Part shown: one piece after another, positions 1-9,625 of the stretch
Layout: the number at the start of each line of letters is the position of its first letter
Numbering within the stretch: position 1 is the first letter of the stretch
NCBI GenBank assembly: GCA_944350315.1
Contig: CALVON010000025.1
Location: 1-64,000 of the forward strand
Direction of reading: 5' to 3'
Source of the DNA: an uncultured Bacilli bacterium
Lineage (GTDB): Bacteria > Bacillota_I > Bacilli_A > RF39 > UBA660
Length of the DNA stretch: 64,000 nt
Translations under genes and position numbers: made by a program
The notes under the pieces: model-generated
What the model was told of the DNA's origin: nothing
Database searches by the model: none
Seen by the model: the letters and a program-made list of their open reading frames with translations, nothing else

Positions 1-90
1 ATTATATACGATCATAATTATTTAAGACCTAGTTACGCATTAAAATATAAAACCCCAATTGAATATAGAACTCAATTAGGGTTTAAATGA
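1..90 (+). CDS. IS3-family transposase (OrfB), C-terminal end only
   Basis: The first 30 codons are open from the window edge and end at a TGA. The peptide holds the pattern YDHNYLRPSYALKYKTP followed by IEYRTQLGF, which matches the conserved C-terminal end of IS3-family OrfB integrases (YN..R.H..L...TP.EYR). The catalytic DDE core would lie off the window. The gene faces trmK, and its end is followed within 40 bases by what looks like the terminal repeat of the element. The family call rests on a short but characteristic peptide. Confidence 0.7.
   Translation: MIYDHNYLRPSYALKYKTPIEYRTQLGFK
45..84 (-). terminator. Inverted repeat inside the transposase end, possible trmK terminator
   Basis: AAACCCCAATTGA at 50-62 and TCAATTAGGGTTT at 72-84 form a 13-bp stem with one mismatch and a 9-base loop. 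On the minus strand it is followed by TTTTATATTTT. It lies within the transposase reading frame, so termination of the trmK operon here is inferred. Confidence 0.35.
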
Positions 91-128
91 ATATCTTTTA
101 ATTGTCTACTTTTTATTGACAAGTTCAT

Positions 129-791
129 CTACTTATATAGTTGTATCTCTTTATTTATTTTATATTTTTCAATTATTTTGTTCTTAGGAATTACTTTCTT
201 TATTTTTTCTAATTTTTGTAATTTTTCTTTTTGATACTCTTGAAATAAGGTAGTATTTTTTTTAATGAGTATAGGCCCAAAATATATTTCTTTTTTAGTA
301 TATTTTCTTTGGCCTTTTGTAAATTTAATAATTATATATACCTTATTTGAATCTTTAATAATTTGTTCATCTTCAATGTAATAATTCATTTTTATTATTT
401 CTTTTCTTAATAATTCAAGTTTAGTATTACTTTGAACAATTATATGATTAATACTTTTTAATTTTTCTTTGCCTTTTTTTAAAATTTCTATTATTGTAAG
501 AGCTCCCATTCCTGATAAAACAACTGTATCAATAAGGTCATTTTCTTTTATTACCTCTAGACCATTTCCTTCTCTAGTTTCTATTTTTTTGGTTAAATTA
601 TTTTTCTTTATATTATCAATCGCGTTTTTTAAAGCTGATCTTTTGACATCACTAGCGATTATTTTTTTTGCTTGATTATTTTGGAATAAGTATATATCTA
701 GAAGTCCATGATCACATCCTACATCTAATATTTTAGCGTTTTGTGGAACAAAAGAAGCAATAGCTGCTAATCTTTTAGAAATTTTAATCAT
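129..791 (-). CDS. trmK: tRNA (adenine(22)-N1)-methyltransferase TrmK
   Basis: This 220-residue protein matches the TrmK/YqfN family, which methylates N1 of A22 in tRNA using SAM. The N-terminus [15 protein letters not shown], the SAM-binding motif [13 protein letters not shown] (about residues 23-35) and the [12 protein letters not shown] stretch are characteristic; the later [11 protein letters not shown] segment fits the family catalytic region. The start overlaps the end of rpoD by 8 bases and has AAGGA just upstream, so it is translated from the dnaG-rpoD-trmK transcript, as in B. subtilis. The stop lies directly beside an IS3 end, so the exact C-terminus may have been altered by insertion; the length is near the family norm. 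Confidence 0.93.
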   Translation of the reverse strand: MIKISKRLAAIASFVPQNAKILDVGCDHGLLDIYLFQNNQAKKIIASDVKRSALKNAIDNIKKNNLTKKIETREGNGLEVIKENDLIDTVVLSGMGALTIIEILKKGKEKLKSINHIIVQSNTKLELLRKEIIKMNYYIEDEQIIKDSNKVYIIIKFTKGQRKYTKKEIYFGPILIKKNTTLFQEYQKEKLQKLEKIKKVIPKNKIIEKYKINKEIQLYK

Positions 792-1887
792 TCATGAAAT
801 CCTTTAATTTTCTGCTTCTTGATGGATGGCGTAATTTTCTTAAGGCTTTTGCTTCAATTTGTCTAATTCTCTCCCTGGTTACTCCAAACATCTGCCCTAC
901 TTCTTCAAGTGTTTTACAGCAACCGTCATCAAGCCCAAAACGAAGTCTTAATACTTGTTCTTCTCTTTCAGTAAGGGTTAACAAAACATCGGATATTTCA
1001 TCTTTCAATAACTCATGAACAGTATATTCTTCTGGTGACATTGTTCTTTCATCTTTGACAAAATCTCCTAAATGCGAGTCATCTTCTTCTCCTATAGGAG
1101 TCTCTAATGAAACTGGTTCTTGAGCAATTTTTATCACTTCTCTTATTTTATCTAACGAAAGGTGCATTTTTTTAGCAAGTTCTTCTTCTGTTGGTTCACG
1201 ATTTAATTCTAGTGTTAATTGTCTTTGGAAACGTGATAATCGATTTATAGTTTCTACCATATGAACTGGAACTCTGATAGTTCTAGCTTGGTCAGCAATG
1301 GCTCTTGTTATGGCTTGTCTTATCCACCAGGTAGCATAAGTAGAAAATTTATATCCTTTTCCAGCGTCAAATTTTTCGACTGCTTTCATTAAACCAATAT
1401 TTCCTTCTTGAATTAAATCTAAAAATAACATTCCTCTTCCAACATATCTTTTAGCAATAGATACAACTAATCGAAGATTAGATTCTGCCAATTTATTCTT
1501 AGCATCTTCATCTCCTGCTACTATTCTAGCTGACAATTCCATTTCTTCTTCTAGCGTCAATAAGCTTATTTTCCCGATTTCCTTTAAATACATTCTTACG
1601 GGGTCACTAATTGTTAATTCTTTTGCAAGTGTATCATCTTTTAGTAAATCATCTAAATTTCCGCCACCACTACTATCTTCGCCGTCAGAACCATTTATAT
1701 CTTCATCTGTTACTACCTGAATATTCGCTTCCATCAAACTATTATATAAATCATCTAGCGAATCACTGTCTAACTCTAATCCTTTTAAAGAAGCTGCTAA
1801 TTCTTCATAAGTAATATATCCTTTCTCAGTACCTTTTTTTATTAATTCTTTCTTTCTTTCGTCATAAGTCTTTATTTCTTCGATCAT
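784..1887 (-). CDS. rpoD: Primary sigma factor RpoD (SigA)
   Basis: A 367-residue group 1 sigma-70 factor that directs RNA polymerase to housekeeping promoters. Region 1.1 is at the N-terminus, followed by an acidic linker, region 1.2 ([11 protein letters not shown]), region 2 with the signature [21 protein letters not shown] and WWIRQAI, region 3, and region 4 with [18 protein letters not shown] near residues 325-345. The ATG overlaps the dnaG stop (ATGA), and the gene end overlaps trmK, so the three form one operon. The length matches the B. subtilis protein closely. Confidence 0.97.
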   Translation of the reverse strand: MIEEIKTYDERKKELIKKGTEKGYITYEELAASLKGLELDSDSLDDLYNSLMEANIQVVTDEDINGSDGEDSSGGGNLDDLLKDDTLAKELTISDPVRMYLKEIGKISLLTLEEEMELSARIVAGDEDAKNKLAESNLRLVVSIAKRYVGRGMLFLDLIQEGNIGLMKAVEKFDAGKGYKFSTYATWWIRQAITRAIADQARTIRVPVHMVETINRLSRFQRQLTLELNREPTEEELAKKMHLSLDKIREVIKIAQEPVSLETPIGEEDDSHLGDFVKDERTMSPEEYTVHELLKDEISDVLLTLTEREEQVLRLRFGLDDGCCKTLEEVGQMFGVTRERIRQIEAKALRKLRHPSRSRKLKDFMND

Positions 1888-3605
1888 TGTGTCACTCCCT
1901 TTAATATTAACATTTCATTTAAAATTTTTGCTTGTTTCATAGGATCTTTTTCTTCTTTAATTTGTTTTTCTAATTCATTTATTTTTCTCTTTATTGGATA
2001 GTCATTAATCACTTTAATATAATCTTCTATTTCTTCATTTGTATACTTTTCTTTAATTCTAGCATTCATAATTTCATTAAATAAATTTAACAATTTTTCG
2101 TTATTTGATAAGTAACTTATAAAATCGGCAATATTTATTGAATTATATTTATGATAGTAAGATATTATTTCATTTGATAATGCGCGATATTCTTCATTTG
2201 GAAAAAAGGTAATTTTTTTCTCAACTAATTTTATTATCTTTTCATCTTTTAACATATAATAAACAATATTTTGAGTAGCTTTATCGTACTGATTTAATCT
2301 AACTACCTTTTTTATGTTATTTTCAGATATCTTGCTGTTTATCTTTTCTTTTGCTTTAATATATTTATTTTTTAAGATATCATACCCTATTTTAAATTCA
2401 TTAGATAATTTATTTATGGTTAATTCCACTAAAATATCATCATTTTCCTTTGATAATTCTAAAATGCTTTCATCTATATACTTGGAAACATCTTGTAGGT
2501 CACTAAAATTTTTATTGTTTCTGTGGATTCGCATTAGATAGTCAATGGTATTTTCTGGATACGATATTTTAGACTTAAATTTATCAACACCATATTTTAA
2601 TATATATTCATCTGGATCTAAATTTTCTTCTAATCTAATTATTTTGGGATTTACATTTATTTCTTTAAAAATATTTATAGCATTGATAGTAGCTTCTTCT
2701 CCAGCAGCATCGCCATCAAAACATAAAATAATATTTTGGGCCATTTTTTTTAATAAATTTGCATTTTGCTTTGTTAGTGCTGTTCCCATGGTAGCAACGC
2801 AATTTGTGATGCCAATAGTATTGGCTCTAATTACGTCCATAAAACCCTCCATGACAATTATTGTATCATTTTTCTTAAGATGCTCATTAGCATTATGGTA
2901 GTTATATAAAATATTTCCTTTTTTAAAGAGTATAGTTTCTTTAGTATTTATATATTTACTAGCGTCTTTAGTATTATATATTCTTCCTGAAAAGCCAATG
3001 ATATTTCCTTCTAAATCATGTAATGGGAAAATTATTCTGTTAATAAATATATCTGTTCCATTTTCAGAGCTTATTCCTAAATCAATTAATTCTTTAAGAG
3101 TTATCTTTTTAGTTAATAAGTAATCCGTTAATGATGTTTTAGGAATAGATAATCCTATTTGAAATTTCTTTATAGTCTCTTTATCTATCTTTCTTTTTTC
3201 TAAGTATTCTCTTGCATTTTTCCCTAAATTTGTATTTAGGTTATTTTGATAAAATTTGCATGATAAATTATAAATATTATAATACTTTTCATTTTTATTA
3301 TCATTTTTCTTGATTGTTCCCAAATTGTACCCTACTTTATTTCCCAGTAGACGAACCGCCTCATAAAAATTGATGTGTTCGTAATCGGATACAAAGGTAA
3401 ATACATTTCCAGTAGCGCCACAAGAAAAGCAGGTAAAGATTTGTTTTTCTCGTGATACACTCATACTTGGTGAGTGATCATCATGAAATGGGCACACTCC
3501 AAAATAATTTTTTCCACGTTGTGTTAAAGGAATATAGTTTGATATAACATCAACAATATCTAGTTTATTTCTGATTTCATTTACAACTTCGTTTGTTATA
3601 TTCAT
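1884..3605 (-). CDS. dnaG: DNA primase DnaG
   Basis: Synthesises RNA primers at the replication fork. A 573-residue protein with an N-terminal zinc-binding domain ([10 protein letters not shown] with CFSCGATG, about residues 38-63), a Toprim core ([11 protein letters not shown], then [11 protein letters not shown]) and a weakly conserved C-terminal helicase-binding part. The frame is open for 27 more codons upstream, but I chose the ATG at 3605 because GGAGG lies five bases before it and the peptide [20 protein letters not shown] is the usual DnaG N-terminus. It is followed by rpoD with a 4-base overlap. Confidence 0.96.
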   Translation of the reverse strand: MNITNEVVNEIRNKLDIVDVISNYIPLTQRGKNYFGVCPFHDDHSPSMSVSREKQIFTCFSCGATGNVFTFVSDYEHINFYEAVRLLGNKVGYNLGTIKKNDNKNEKYYNIYNLSCKFYQNNLNTNLGKNAREYLEKRKIDKETIKKFQIGLSIPKTSLTDYLLTKKITLKELIDLGISSENGTDIFINRIIFPLHDLEGNIIGFSGRIYNTKDASKYINTKETILFKKGNILYNYHNANEHLKKNDTIIVMEGFMDVIRANTIGITNCVATMGTALTKQNANLLKKMAQNIILCFDGDAAGEEATINAINIFKEINVNPKIIRLEENLDPDEYILKYGVDKFKSKISYPENTIDYLMRIHRNNKNFSDLQDVSKYIDESILELSKENDDILVELTINKLSNEFKIGYDILKNKYIKAKEKINSKISENNIKKVVRLNQYDKATQNIVYYMLKDEKIIKLVEKKITFFPNEEYRALSNEIISYYHKYNSINIADFISYLSNNEKLLNLFNEIMNARIKEKYTNEEIEDYIKVINDYPIKRKINELEKQIKEEKDPMKQAKILNEMLILKGVTQ

Positions 3606-3707
3606 TTTTTCCTCCACATTAATGATATTCTTAAAAAATTTGCAAATTACTTTTATTTTTATTAACTTTTTGTTAATTTGACACAAATTTTACACATGAT
3701 GTTAATT

Positions 3708-4730
3708 TTATTTGATAAACATTGAGTCTCCGAAAGAGAAAAAACGATACTTTTTCTTGACTGCTTCTGAATAGGCAGTTAATATTTTTTCTCTTCCTGC
3801 TAATGCACTTACTAGCATTATTAATGTAGATTTAGGTAAATGAAAATTAGTAATTAGTGAATCTATTGCTTTAAATTCATAGCCTGGATAAATGAAGATG
3901 TCTGTCCAGCCATGACAAGCTTTAAATTCTCCATATAAATTTACAATACTTTCAAGTGTCCTTGTACTTGTTGTCCCAACACTTATTATTCTTTTTTGCT
4001 TACTCTTTGCTTCATTTAAAACTCTAGCAGTTTCTTCACTCATTTCATAGTATTCACTATGCATTTTATGATTTTCAATGTTATCCACATTTACTGGTCT
4101 AAATGTTCCAAGTCCTACATGTAATGTTATATATTCAATTAAAACACCTTTCTCTTGGATTTTTTCTAATAATTCTTTCGTGAAATGGAGCCCAGCGGTT
4201 GGGGCAGCCGCACTACCAATATTTTTAGCATATACAGTTTGATAACGATCTTTTTCTTTTAATTTTTCATGAATATATGGTGGTAATGGCATTTCTCCTA
4301 ATTCATCTAATATTTCATAAAAGATTCCTTTATAGAAAAATTTTAGTTTTCTAATACCATCTTCTCCTATTTCAAGACATTGAGCTGTCAATTTATCACT
4401 AAATTTAATAATAGTTCCTTTTTTTACTCTTTTTGCTGGTCTTGTGAGGCATGTCCAGATATCGGCTTGTTCTTCTTTTAACATTAATACTTCTATAACT
4501 GCATTAGTGTCTATCTTTGTACCAAATAATCTAGCAGGCATCACTTTAGTATCATTTAAAACCAAGACATCTCCTTCATTTAAATAATCAACAATGTCGC
4601 TAAAATGTTTGTGCTCAATTTCTCCGGTTTCTTTATCCAATACTAATAACCTCGATGCATCTCTTTTTTCTAGTGGTGTTTGGGCAATTAGTTCTTCTGG
4701 TAAATAATAGTCAAATTCTTCCGTTCTCAC
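3708..4730 (-). CDS. queA: S-adenosylmethionine:tRNA ribosyltransferase-isomerase QueA
   Basis: Transfers the ribosyl part of SAM to preQ1 at tRNA position 34 to make epoxyqueuosine. About 340 residues, the usual length. The family signatures are visible: [14 protein letters not shown] at the start, [34 protein letters not shown] and [15 protein letters not shown] use a GTG start at 4730, since GGAGGG lies six bases upstream; a longer TTG start would swallow that ribosome binding site. It has its own promoter. No other queuosine genes are seen here. Confidence 0.95.
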   Translation of the reverse strand: MRTEEFDYYLPEELIAQTPLEKRDASRLLVLDKETGEIEHKHFSDIVDYLNEGDVLVLNDTKVMPARLFGTKIDTNAVIEVLMLKEEQADIWTCLTRPAKRVKKGTIIKFSDKLTAQCLEIGEDGIRKLKFFYKGIFYEILDELGEMPLPPYIHEKLKEKDRYQTVYAKNIGSAAAPTAGLHFTKELLEKIQEKGVLIEYITLHVGLGTFRPVNVDNIENHKMHSEYYEMSEETARVLNEAKSKQKRIISVGTTSTRTLESIVNLYGEFKACHGWTDIFIYPGYEFKAIDSLITNFHLPKSTLIMLVSALAGREKILTAYSEAVKKKYRFFSFGDSMFIK

Positions 4731-4755
4731 ACTTATCCCTCCCAAATCGGACTAT

Positions 4756-4764
4756 ATTATATCA
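4756..4764 (-). promoter_or_regulatory. Extended -10 promoter for queA
   Basis: On the minus strand the sequence reads TGATATAAT, a perfect TATAAT with a TG one base upstream, 26 bases before the queA GTG. No good -35 box is seen, as expected for extended -10 promoters. Confidence 0.55.
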
Positions 4765-4837
4765 CATTTTTCACATTTTGTTTATTATTTAATGTAATTT
4801 TTGTCTTTTTATGTCTTAATATTAATTTAAATTATAT

Positions 4838-4868
4838 AAAAAAAATTAATGGCGTTAGCATTAATTTT
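4838..4868 (-). terminator. Terminator after the YdcF-like gene
   Basis: On the minus strand AAAATTAATG, a seven-base loop and CATTAATTTT form a stem followed by a run of T. It overlaps the stop codon of the YdcF-like gene. Confidence 0.6.
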
Positions 4869-5520
4869 AATTATTAGTCGAGTCACCATTGCCTTTTATT
4901 GAATAAACTTCTCCTAAATATTTTGAAGAAGGGTGCCCTATACTTTTGAAAAAATCTTTTATTCTTGCTAAAAATTCACGAATATCTCGGTTTGATTGAT
5001 TTGGATATTTTATATCGTCTGTAGCTACTCCATAAGATTCTATCCCTAGCATATTTGCTATATATAAAGATCTATATAAATGATATTTTTGAGTTACAAT
5101 AACAATTTTTTCAGTCTTAAAAATTTCTTTTGCGCGATATATACTATCATATGAAGATATTCCATAATGATCCATAAAAATATCTTCTGAAGGTATTCCA
5201 TTTTCTATTAAATAATTTTTCATAACGTTTACTTCATCATAGTCTTCTTGAGTATGATCGCCACTTACTAAAATTTTTTTTGAAATACCACTATTATATA
5301 GTTTAATACCAGTTATTAGACGATCTTCTAACATGGCACTAGGTTTTTTATTTTGAATACTTGCTCCTAGAATTAAAATACAGTCAATATCATCTTGTGG
5401 GACTTTTTCTAGTGGTAATATTTTATTTTTAGTACTAAAAATCATATATGCATTAATTAAGCATAGTGATACTGCTAATAACAATGTCATCTTTATTATT
5501 ATCTTTATTAATTTTTTCAT
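4867..5520 (-). CDS. YdcF/SanA-like DUF218 membrane protein
   Basis: A 217-residue protein with one N-terminal membrane segment (about residues 7-28) and an extracytoplasmic DUF218 domain. Family features include DCILILGASIQNKKPSAML, ILVSGDHTQEDYDEV, SYDSIYRAKEIF and VTQKYHLYRSLYIA. Members such as SanA and YdcF are linked to envelope integrity and vancomycin exclusion, but the reaction is not settled. It stands as a single gene with hairpins on both sides. Confidence 0.8.
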   Translation of the reverse strand: MKKLIKIIIKMTLLLAVSLCLINAYMIFSTKNKILPLEKVPQDDIDCILILGASIQNKKPSAMLEDRLITGIKLYNSGISKKILVSGDHTQEDYDEVNVMKNYLIENGIPSEDIFMDHYGISSYDSIYRAKEIFKTEKIVIVTQKYHLYRSLYIANMLGIESYGVATDDIKYPNQSNRDIREFLARIKDFFKSIGHPSSKYLGEVYSIKGNGDSTNN

Positions 5521-5552
5521 AGCTACCTCATATTAAGTATAACATTAAATAG

Positions 5553-5573
5553 AAAAAAACACAAATCCTTGTG
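5553..5573 (-). terminator. Terminator after the LysM gene
   Basis: CACAA, loop GGAT, TTGTG followed by seven T on the minus strand, about 60 bases after the LysM gene stop. Confidence 0.6.
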
Positions 5574-5635
5574 CCTTTTCTATCACATATAGTGACACTT
5601 AATTATATTATTTATTTATTATATTTATGACAAAA

Positions 5636-6769
5636 TTATCTTGGTATTTTTAAAATTTGATTAATACTTAAATTATTGGTTGTAAGATTATTTAATTTCT
5701 TTATTTCATCAACGGTTACATTATATTTGTTAGCGATTGAATATAGGGTATCGCCTTTTACTACTGTATAGGTTATTATAGCTTCAGATTCTCCATTAGC
5801 AGGAATATTTAATTTCATTCCAATACTTAAATTATTAGTTGATAAATTATTTAGTTTTTTAATTTCATCAACGGTTACGTTATATTTGTTAGCTATTGAA
5901 TATAAGGTATCGCCTTTTACCACTGTATAAGCAATTACATCTTGGAGTTCTTCTTTGATTGGAATATTTAATTTCATTCCTATACTTAAATTATTAGATG
6001 TGAGATTATTTAACTTCTTTATTTCATCAATGGTTACATTATATTTGTTAGCTATTGAATATAGGGTATCTCCTTTTACCACTGTATATGATATTTCTTT
6101 TTCTAAATCTTCAGATTCTTCTTTGATTGGAATACTTAATTTCATGCCGATACTTAAATTATTGGTTGAAATATTATTTAACTTTTTGATTTCATCAACA
6201 GTTACATTATATTTACTAGCAATTGAATATAAGGTATCTCCTTTTTTAACAGTATATATATTGGTAGGATTTATGTATGATGCAATACTGTCTACAATTA
6301 TATCAATAGCTTTTTCATAATCTGTAGCATCTAGATATTCAATAATAATTGTTTCATTGGGATTGGTATTTCTTATAACACTATAATAGTCTAACATTGT
6401 TGCAGTTGGTAATCTTCTTTGATAATAATTATCAACAGTAATATCTTGGGCTTCTAAATTATTACTTATTAAACTAGCTAATTTATCACTATTTCTTAAT
6501 GGATATATTATATTAAATTCGCCATCTTCAGATATCCTATTTTGAATAATTATATCATTATTGTTTTTTATTTCATTAATAATACTATTTCTCTCATCAT
6601 CGGTTAAAGAAACATCATTTGTTCTTATTAGCTCAGTTTCAATTCCTTTTTTTGAGAAAGAATCTTTCATATAGTTAGAAATATTTAATAAAATATTTTT
6701 TTCATATTGACCATTAATATTTTTTCCAGTATCATTACCTCCGCGGTATGGGTCAATAATAATTTTCAT
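5636..6769 (-). CDS. Amidase-3-like domain with four LysM repeats
   Basis: A 377-residue protein. Residues 1-170 resemble the N-acetylmuramoyl-L-alanine amidase fold (MKIIIDPYRGGNDTG, then an E in GQYEKNILLNIS), followed by four nearly identical LysM modules, each with YTVVKGDTLYSIANKYNV and ending SIGMKLNIP. LysM binds peptidoglycan. The zinc-binding His of the usual DPGHGG motif is replaced (DPYRGG), and the usual SIHAN His region reads IIIQNRIS, so catalysis is doubtful. No signal peptide is seen; it may act inside the cell (spore or mother cell) or leave by an unusual route. The repeats are also near-identical at DNA level, suggesting recent duplication. Confidence 0.75.
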   Translation of the reverse strand: MKIIIDPYRGGNDTGKNINGQYEKNILLNISNYMKDSFSKKGIETELIRTNDVSLTDDERNSIINEIKNNNDIIIQNRISEDGEFNIIYPLRNSDKLASLISNNLEAQDITVDNYYQRRLPTATMLDYYSVIRNTNPNETIIIEYLDATDYEKAIDIIVDSIASYINPTNIYTVKKGDTLYSIASKYNVTVDEIKKLNNISTNNLSIGMKLSIPIKEESEDLEKEISYTVVKGDTLYSIANKYNVTIDEIKKLNNLTSNNLSIGMKLNIPIKEELQDVIAYTVVKGDTLYSIANKYNVTVDEIKKLNNLSTNNLSIGMKLNIPANGESEAIITYTVVKGDTLYSIANKYNVTVDEIKKLNNLTTNNLSINQILKIPR

Positions 6770-6819
6770 AATACATCACCTAGTTAATTATATTTTTATA
6801 TTAATAAAAAATAACTTTT

Positions 6820-6848
6820 AATATAAAAGAGGCTTAATAGTAAGCCTC
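6820..6848 (-). terminator. Terminator after the first SipW-type surface gene
   Basis: A perfect 8-bp stem GAGGCTTA/TAAGCCTC with a 4-base loop, followed by TTTTATATT on the minus strand, ten bases after the end of the gene at 6858. Confidence 0.75.
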
Positions 6849-6857
6849 ATATTTATT

Positions 6858-7421
6858 TTAACTAACTGTTGTTCCAGTAAAGTTCTCTGTTTTGGCACCA
6901 ATATATCCGACAAATTCAGAATTAAGAACACTATTGTCTACCATATTTCCATCTATCCATAAGTAAATAGTAAAACTGGTATTTTCTTCAGTTAAAGGAT
7001 AATTTTCAACGACATTAACTATGCTATTATCAGTGTCATTGATATTTAAAAAGTTTCCTTTATTGGTGTATACTTGATCATTATTTTGTATTCCTACAAC
7101 TTCCCAAATAAATCCTTCAATGGCTAAATTAGGAGTTATTTTTTCTACATCAATATATATTGTTCCTGCGGCTAAGGCACTATTCTCAGCCATTTTTATA
7201 TTTACTGTCGTACTAAGTCCATCTTCTTTTTGTTTACCAATTTTTAATGGGCCATTAATAGTTGTTCCTCCAGTATAAATAACTTCAAATTTCTTAGATT
7301 CAGAATTGACAGAGTTCTCATTACCACTTGAACTTGATGCTAAATAAGAGAATGTTGCTCCAACAATGATTGCTGATAGTAATAAAACGGCTAATATATA
7401 ACATATAATTTTTTTCAACAT
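6858..7421 (-). CDS. SipW-type exported TasA/camelysin-like protein A
   Basis: A 187-residue protein with a short basic N-terminus, a membrane helix and then the motif GATFSYLASSSS, the layout of leaders cut by SipW-type signal peptidases. The rest is a beta-rich domain ending FTIYLWIDG...SEFVGYIGA. This aromatic-W-[LI]-D motif recurs in six other proteins here. The family role is inferred: TasA and camelysin proteins form surface fibres or surface coats. It sits 15 bases after the next gene upstream and ends at a strong terminator, so both are one operon. AAGAAGG precedes the ATG. Confidence 0.6.
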   Translation of the reverse strand: MLKKIICYILAVLLLSAIIVGATFSYLASSSSGNENSVNSESKKFEVIYTGGTTINGPLKIGKQKEDGLSTTVNIKMAENSALAAGTIYIDVEKITPNLAIEGFIWEVVGIQNNDQVYTNKGNFLNINDTDNSIVNVVENYPLTEENTSFTIYLWIDGNMVDNSVLNSEFVGYIGAKTENFTGTTVS

Positions 7422-7436
7422 TTTATTACCTTCTTT

Positions 7437-8006
7437 CTACTTTTTTACAGCGCTATTAACATTTATTTTGCCACTAAAATTCTTATTCATCAAATTATTT
7501 TGATTTGTGTTATCTTCACTTAACCAAATATATAATTCATAATTATATGTTTTAGGATAAGAGTCAGGGGTAATTATTGTCATAGGTAGTAGTTTTAATG
7601 TCGTATCATTTCCAATATTGCTAAAGTCCCCACTAGCAACAGTGATGTCATCTTGTAGTAATTCATATTTATAATTTTTTATTTTAAGTTTTGGATCTAT
7701 AGCAATATTTATTAGTGATATTTCTATTCCAACTTCATATTGTTTTAAATTTTCATTGACAGTAATTGTAAAACTATTTTTATTTGCATAATTATATCTA
7801 TCTTCATCATAAATAGGCATATTTTGACTTGCTTTAATATATTCTGTTTGCGAAAAAATTACCGTTGGTACTTCTTTAATAGTATTTCCAGATACATTAG
7901 TTTGTGCATCCTTATAAGCATACCAACTATAAGTAGCCCCAAATGTAAGGATAACTATTGTGACAATAGTGAACGTAAGTATAATTATCATTTTTTTAAA
8001 TTCCAC
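7437..8006 (-). CDS. SipW-type exported TasA/camelysin-like protein B
   Basis: A 189-residue protein starting at GTG with GGGTGATAAA upstream. A hydrophobic helix (residues 6-25) leads into GATYSWYAYKDAQ, a SipW-type cleavage region, and the beta domain ends with YELYIWLSEDN and NLMNKNFSGKINV. The shared motif and size link it to the neighbouring gene and to the proteins at 12.3-13.5 kb. It most likely contributes to the same surface structure. No closer family could be named by eye. Confidence 0.58.
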   Translation of the reverse strand: MEFKKMIIILTFTIVTIVILTFGATYSWYAYKDAQTNVSGNTIKEVPTVIFSQTEYIKASQNMPIYDEDRYNYANKNSFTITVNENLKQYEVGIEISLINIAIDPKLKIKNYKYELLQDDITVASGDFSNIGNDTTLKLLPMTIITPDSYPKTYNYELYIWLSEDNTNQNNLMNKNFSGKINVNSAVKK

Positions 8007-8084
8007 TTTATCACCCTCACTCTACTATTTACTATATAATGATACCATAATTTAAAAATAATATCAATGTTATCTTTTTATTTT

Positions 8085-8121
8085 ATAAAAAAGAACTCTT
8101 TATAACTTACTTAGAGTTCTT
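8085..8121 (-). terminator. Terminator overlapping the end of gap
   Basis: AAGAACTCT and AGAGTTCTT form a 9-bp stem on the minus strand followed by TTTTTATA; the upstream arm lies in the last codons of gap. Confidence 0.65.
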
Positions 8122-9092
8122 ACCATTTGATATGAATAGCCCATTTCATTATCATACCAGGCAACAATGTGGACTAGCTGTTTTCCATCTACTTCAATTA
8201 TATTAGTTAAATTACCATCGACAGTGGCTCCATAGGTTGAAGATATTATATCAGATGATACTATTGGATCATCTGTGTAATTTATAGTTTCATTCATGTT
8301 ATTTTTAAAAGTTTCGTTAATTTTTTCTTTGGTTACATTTTCTTTTAATTCGACAACTAAATCAACTAGTGAACCATCTGATACTGGTACTCGTATTGCT
8401 GAGCCTAGTATTTTGCCATCTAAATTAGGTAATACTTTGCCAATTGCTTTAGCGGCTCCAGTTGATGTTGGGACTATGTTCATTGCACAAGCTCTACCAC
8501 GTCTTTCATAAATTCCTTTTTTGTGGGCTACATCAAGGGTCACTTGATCGTTTGTATATGCATGGATAGTTGTCATATTGCCCTTTACTATTTTAAAATT
8601 ATCGTCTAATACTTTTAATACTGGTGCTAGACAATTGGTCGTACAAGAAGCAGCTGAAACAATAATGTCATCTTCAGTTAAAATATCATCATTAACGTTA
8701 TATACAACTGTTTTCATATCCCCTTTTCCAGGTGCTGATATTAATACTTTTTTTGCTCCTGAATTAATGTGAAGCATAGCTTTTTCTTTACTTGTAAATT
8801 TTCCAGTACATTCTAATACTACATCAATGGCTAATTCTTTCCATGGCAAGTTTGATGGATCTAGCTCGCTAAAAACCCTCACTTTATGATTATCAACATA
8901 AATAAAAGCATCATCATAAGTTACATTTTTATCATACCTTCCATGATTTGTGTCATATTTAAGTAAATATGATAATTCTTCTGGTGTCGATAAGTCATTG
9001 ATTGCTACTACTTCCATGTCATCTAATTGTTCAATAATTCTAAACACTAATCTTCCTATTCTTCCAAAACCATTAATTGCTATTTTTTTCAT
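8100..9092 (-). CDS. gap: Glyceraldehyde-3-phosphate dehydrogenase
   Basis: Oxidises glyceraldehyde-3-phosphate to 1,3-bisphosphoglycerate with NAD in glycolysis. 330 residues, standard length. NAD site INGFGRIGRLVFRIIEQL at the N-terminus, catalytic SAASCTTNCLAPV with the active Cys near residue 150, and WYDNEMGYS at the end. It follows pilC-pilD and a small exported protein at 13 bases, an unusual neighbourhood for gap, and ends at a terminator. Other glycolytic genes are not in the window. Confidence 0.96.
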   Translation of the reverse strand: MKKIAINGFGRIGRLVFRIIEQLDDMEVVAINDLSTPEELSYLLKYDTNHGRYDKNVTYDDAFIYVDNHKVRVFSELDPSNLPWKELAIDVVLECTGKFTSKEKAMLHINSGAKKVLISAPGKGDMKTVVYNVNDDILTEDDIIVSAASCTTNCLAPVLKVLDDNFKIVKGNMTTIHAYTNDQVTLDVAHKKGIYERRGRACAMNIVPTSTGAAKAIGKVLPNLDGKILGSAIRVPVSDGSLVDLVVELKENVTKEKINETFKNNMNETINYTDDPIVSSDIISSTYGATVDGNLTNIIEVDGKQLVHIVAWYDNEMGYSYQMVRTLSKL

Positions 9093-9105
9093 AATTACCT
9101 CATTT

Positions 9106-9582
9106 CTATTTTATTAAGATTTCCCCATTTTGGGCTAAATCTTTAATTTCTCCTTTTTCAAATCCTACTAGAGCTCCTACTAATATGTCAATTTGTGTAT
9201 CACTATTGTTAACTATTTTTAAAGAGATACTTCTTGTCTGATTTGGTTTAATAATATTTTCTAATAAATCAAGTGAATCTTCTGATAAACTTACTATTAA
9301 ACCATCAACTTGGGTATTTGGTTCTATCATGTAATAATACATACCATATTTTACTGTTTGTGAATAAGTATTTGTTAGAACTATATCAACATATTTTTCT
9401 TCGTTTGGATTTATAATTATTTCTTTATTTGATTTTTCTTTTAATTGATATATAAAATTATAATTGGCTTCGGACTCTTCTAAAGTTGTATCTTCTTGAT
9501 TATAAGCAAATGTTGTATATAGTGTTATTGAGCTTAATACAAGAAAAAATAATAAAATAATAATTATTGTTCTTTTTTTCAT
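9106..9582 (-). CDS. Small exported protein of unknown function
   Basis: 158 residues with a classical N-terminal membrane segment (residues 4-22) and the sequence TTFAYNQEDT after it, close to the GATFAY leaders of its neighbours. The mature part looks like a beta-sandwich: KYVDIVLTNTYSQTVKYGMYY and RSISLKIVNNSDTQIDILVGAL. This recalls DUF916-like or TasA-like folds but cannot be named. AGGAGG lies before the ATG. It lies between pilD and gap in the same orientation, so may be co-transcribed with the pilus genes. Confidence 0.5.
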   Translation of the reverse strand: MKKRTIIIILLFFLVLSSITLYTTFAYNQEDTTLEESEANYNFIYQLKEKSNKEIIINPNEEKYVDIVLTNTYSQTVKYGMYYYMIEPNTQVDGLIVSLSEDSLDLLENIIKPNQTRSISLKIVNNSDTQIDILVGALVGFEKGEIKDLAQNGEILIK

Positions 9583-9625
9583 AATACCTCCTTCTTATTT
9601 TTAACAATTAAAATCTTTTTATGTT

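Larger units (their letters stand above)
1..127 (+). mobile_element. Right end of an IS3-family insertion sequence
   Basis: Downstream of the transposase stop the sequence contains TTGTCTACTTTTTATTGACA and then AGTTCA. Read on the other strand this is TGAACTTGTCAATAAAAAGTAGACA in two parts, the typical terminal repeat layout of Firmicutes IS3 elements (TGNACYTGTCAA...AGTAGACA). The element seems to end at about base 126-127, one or two bases from the trmK stop codon. The left end and any target duplication lie outside the window. Confidence 0.6.

Noticed and set aside
4731-4866. A preQ1 riboswitch before queA
   Set aside because: The leader after the TATAAT is only about 25 bases and no pseudoknot-like sequence was found.
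5640-6270. Short regular DNA repeats as a CRISPR array
   Set aside because: The repeats are the coding sequence of LysM modules in one reading frame with coding linkers; no spacers and no cas genes.
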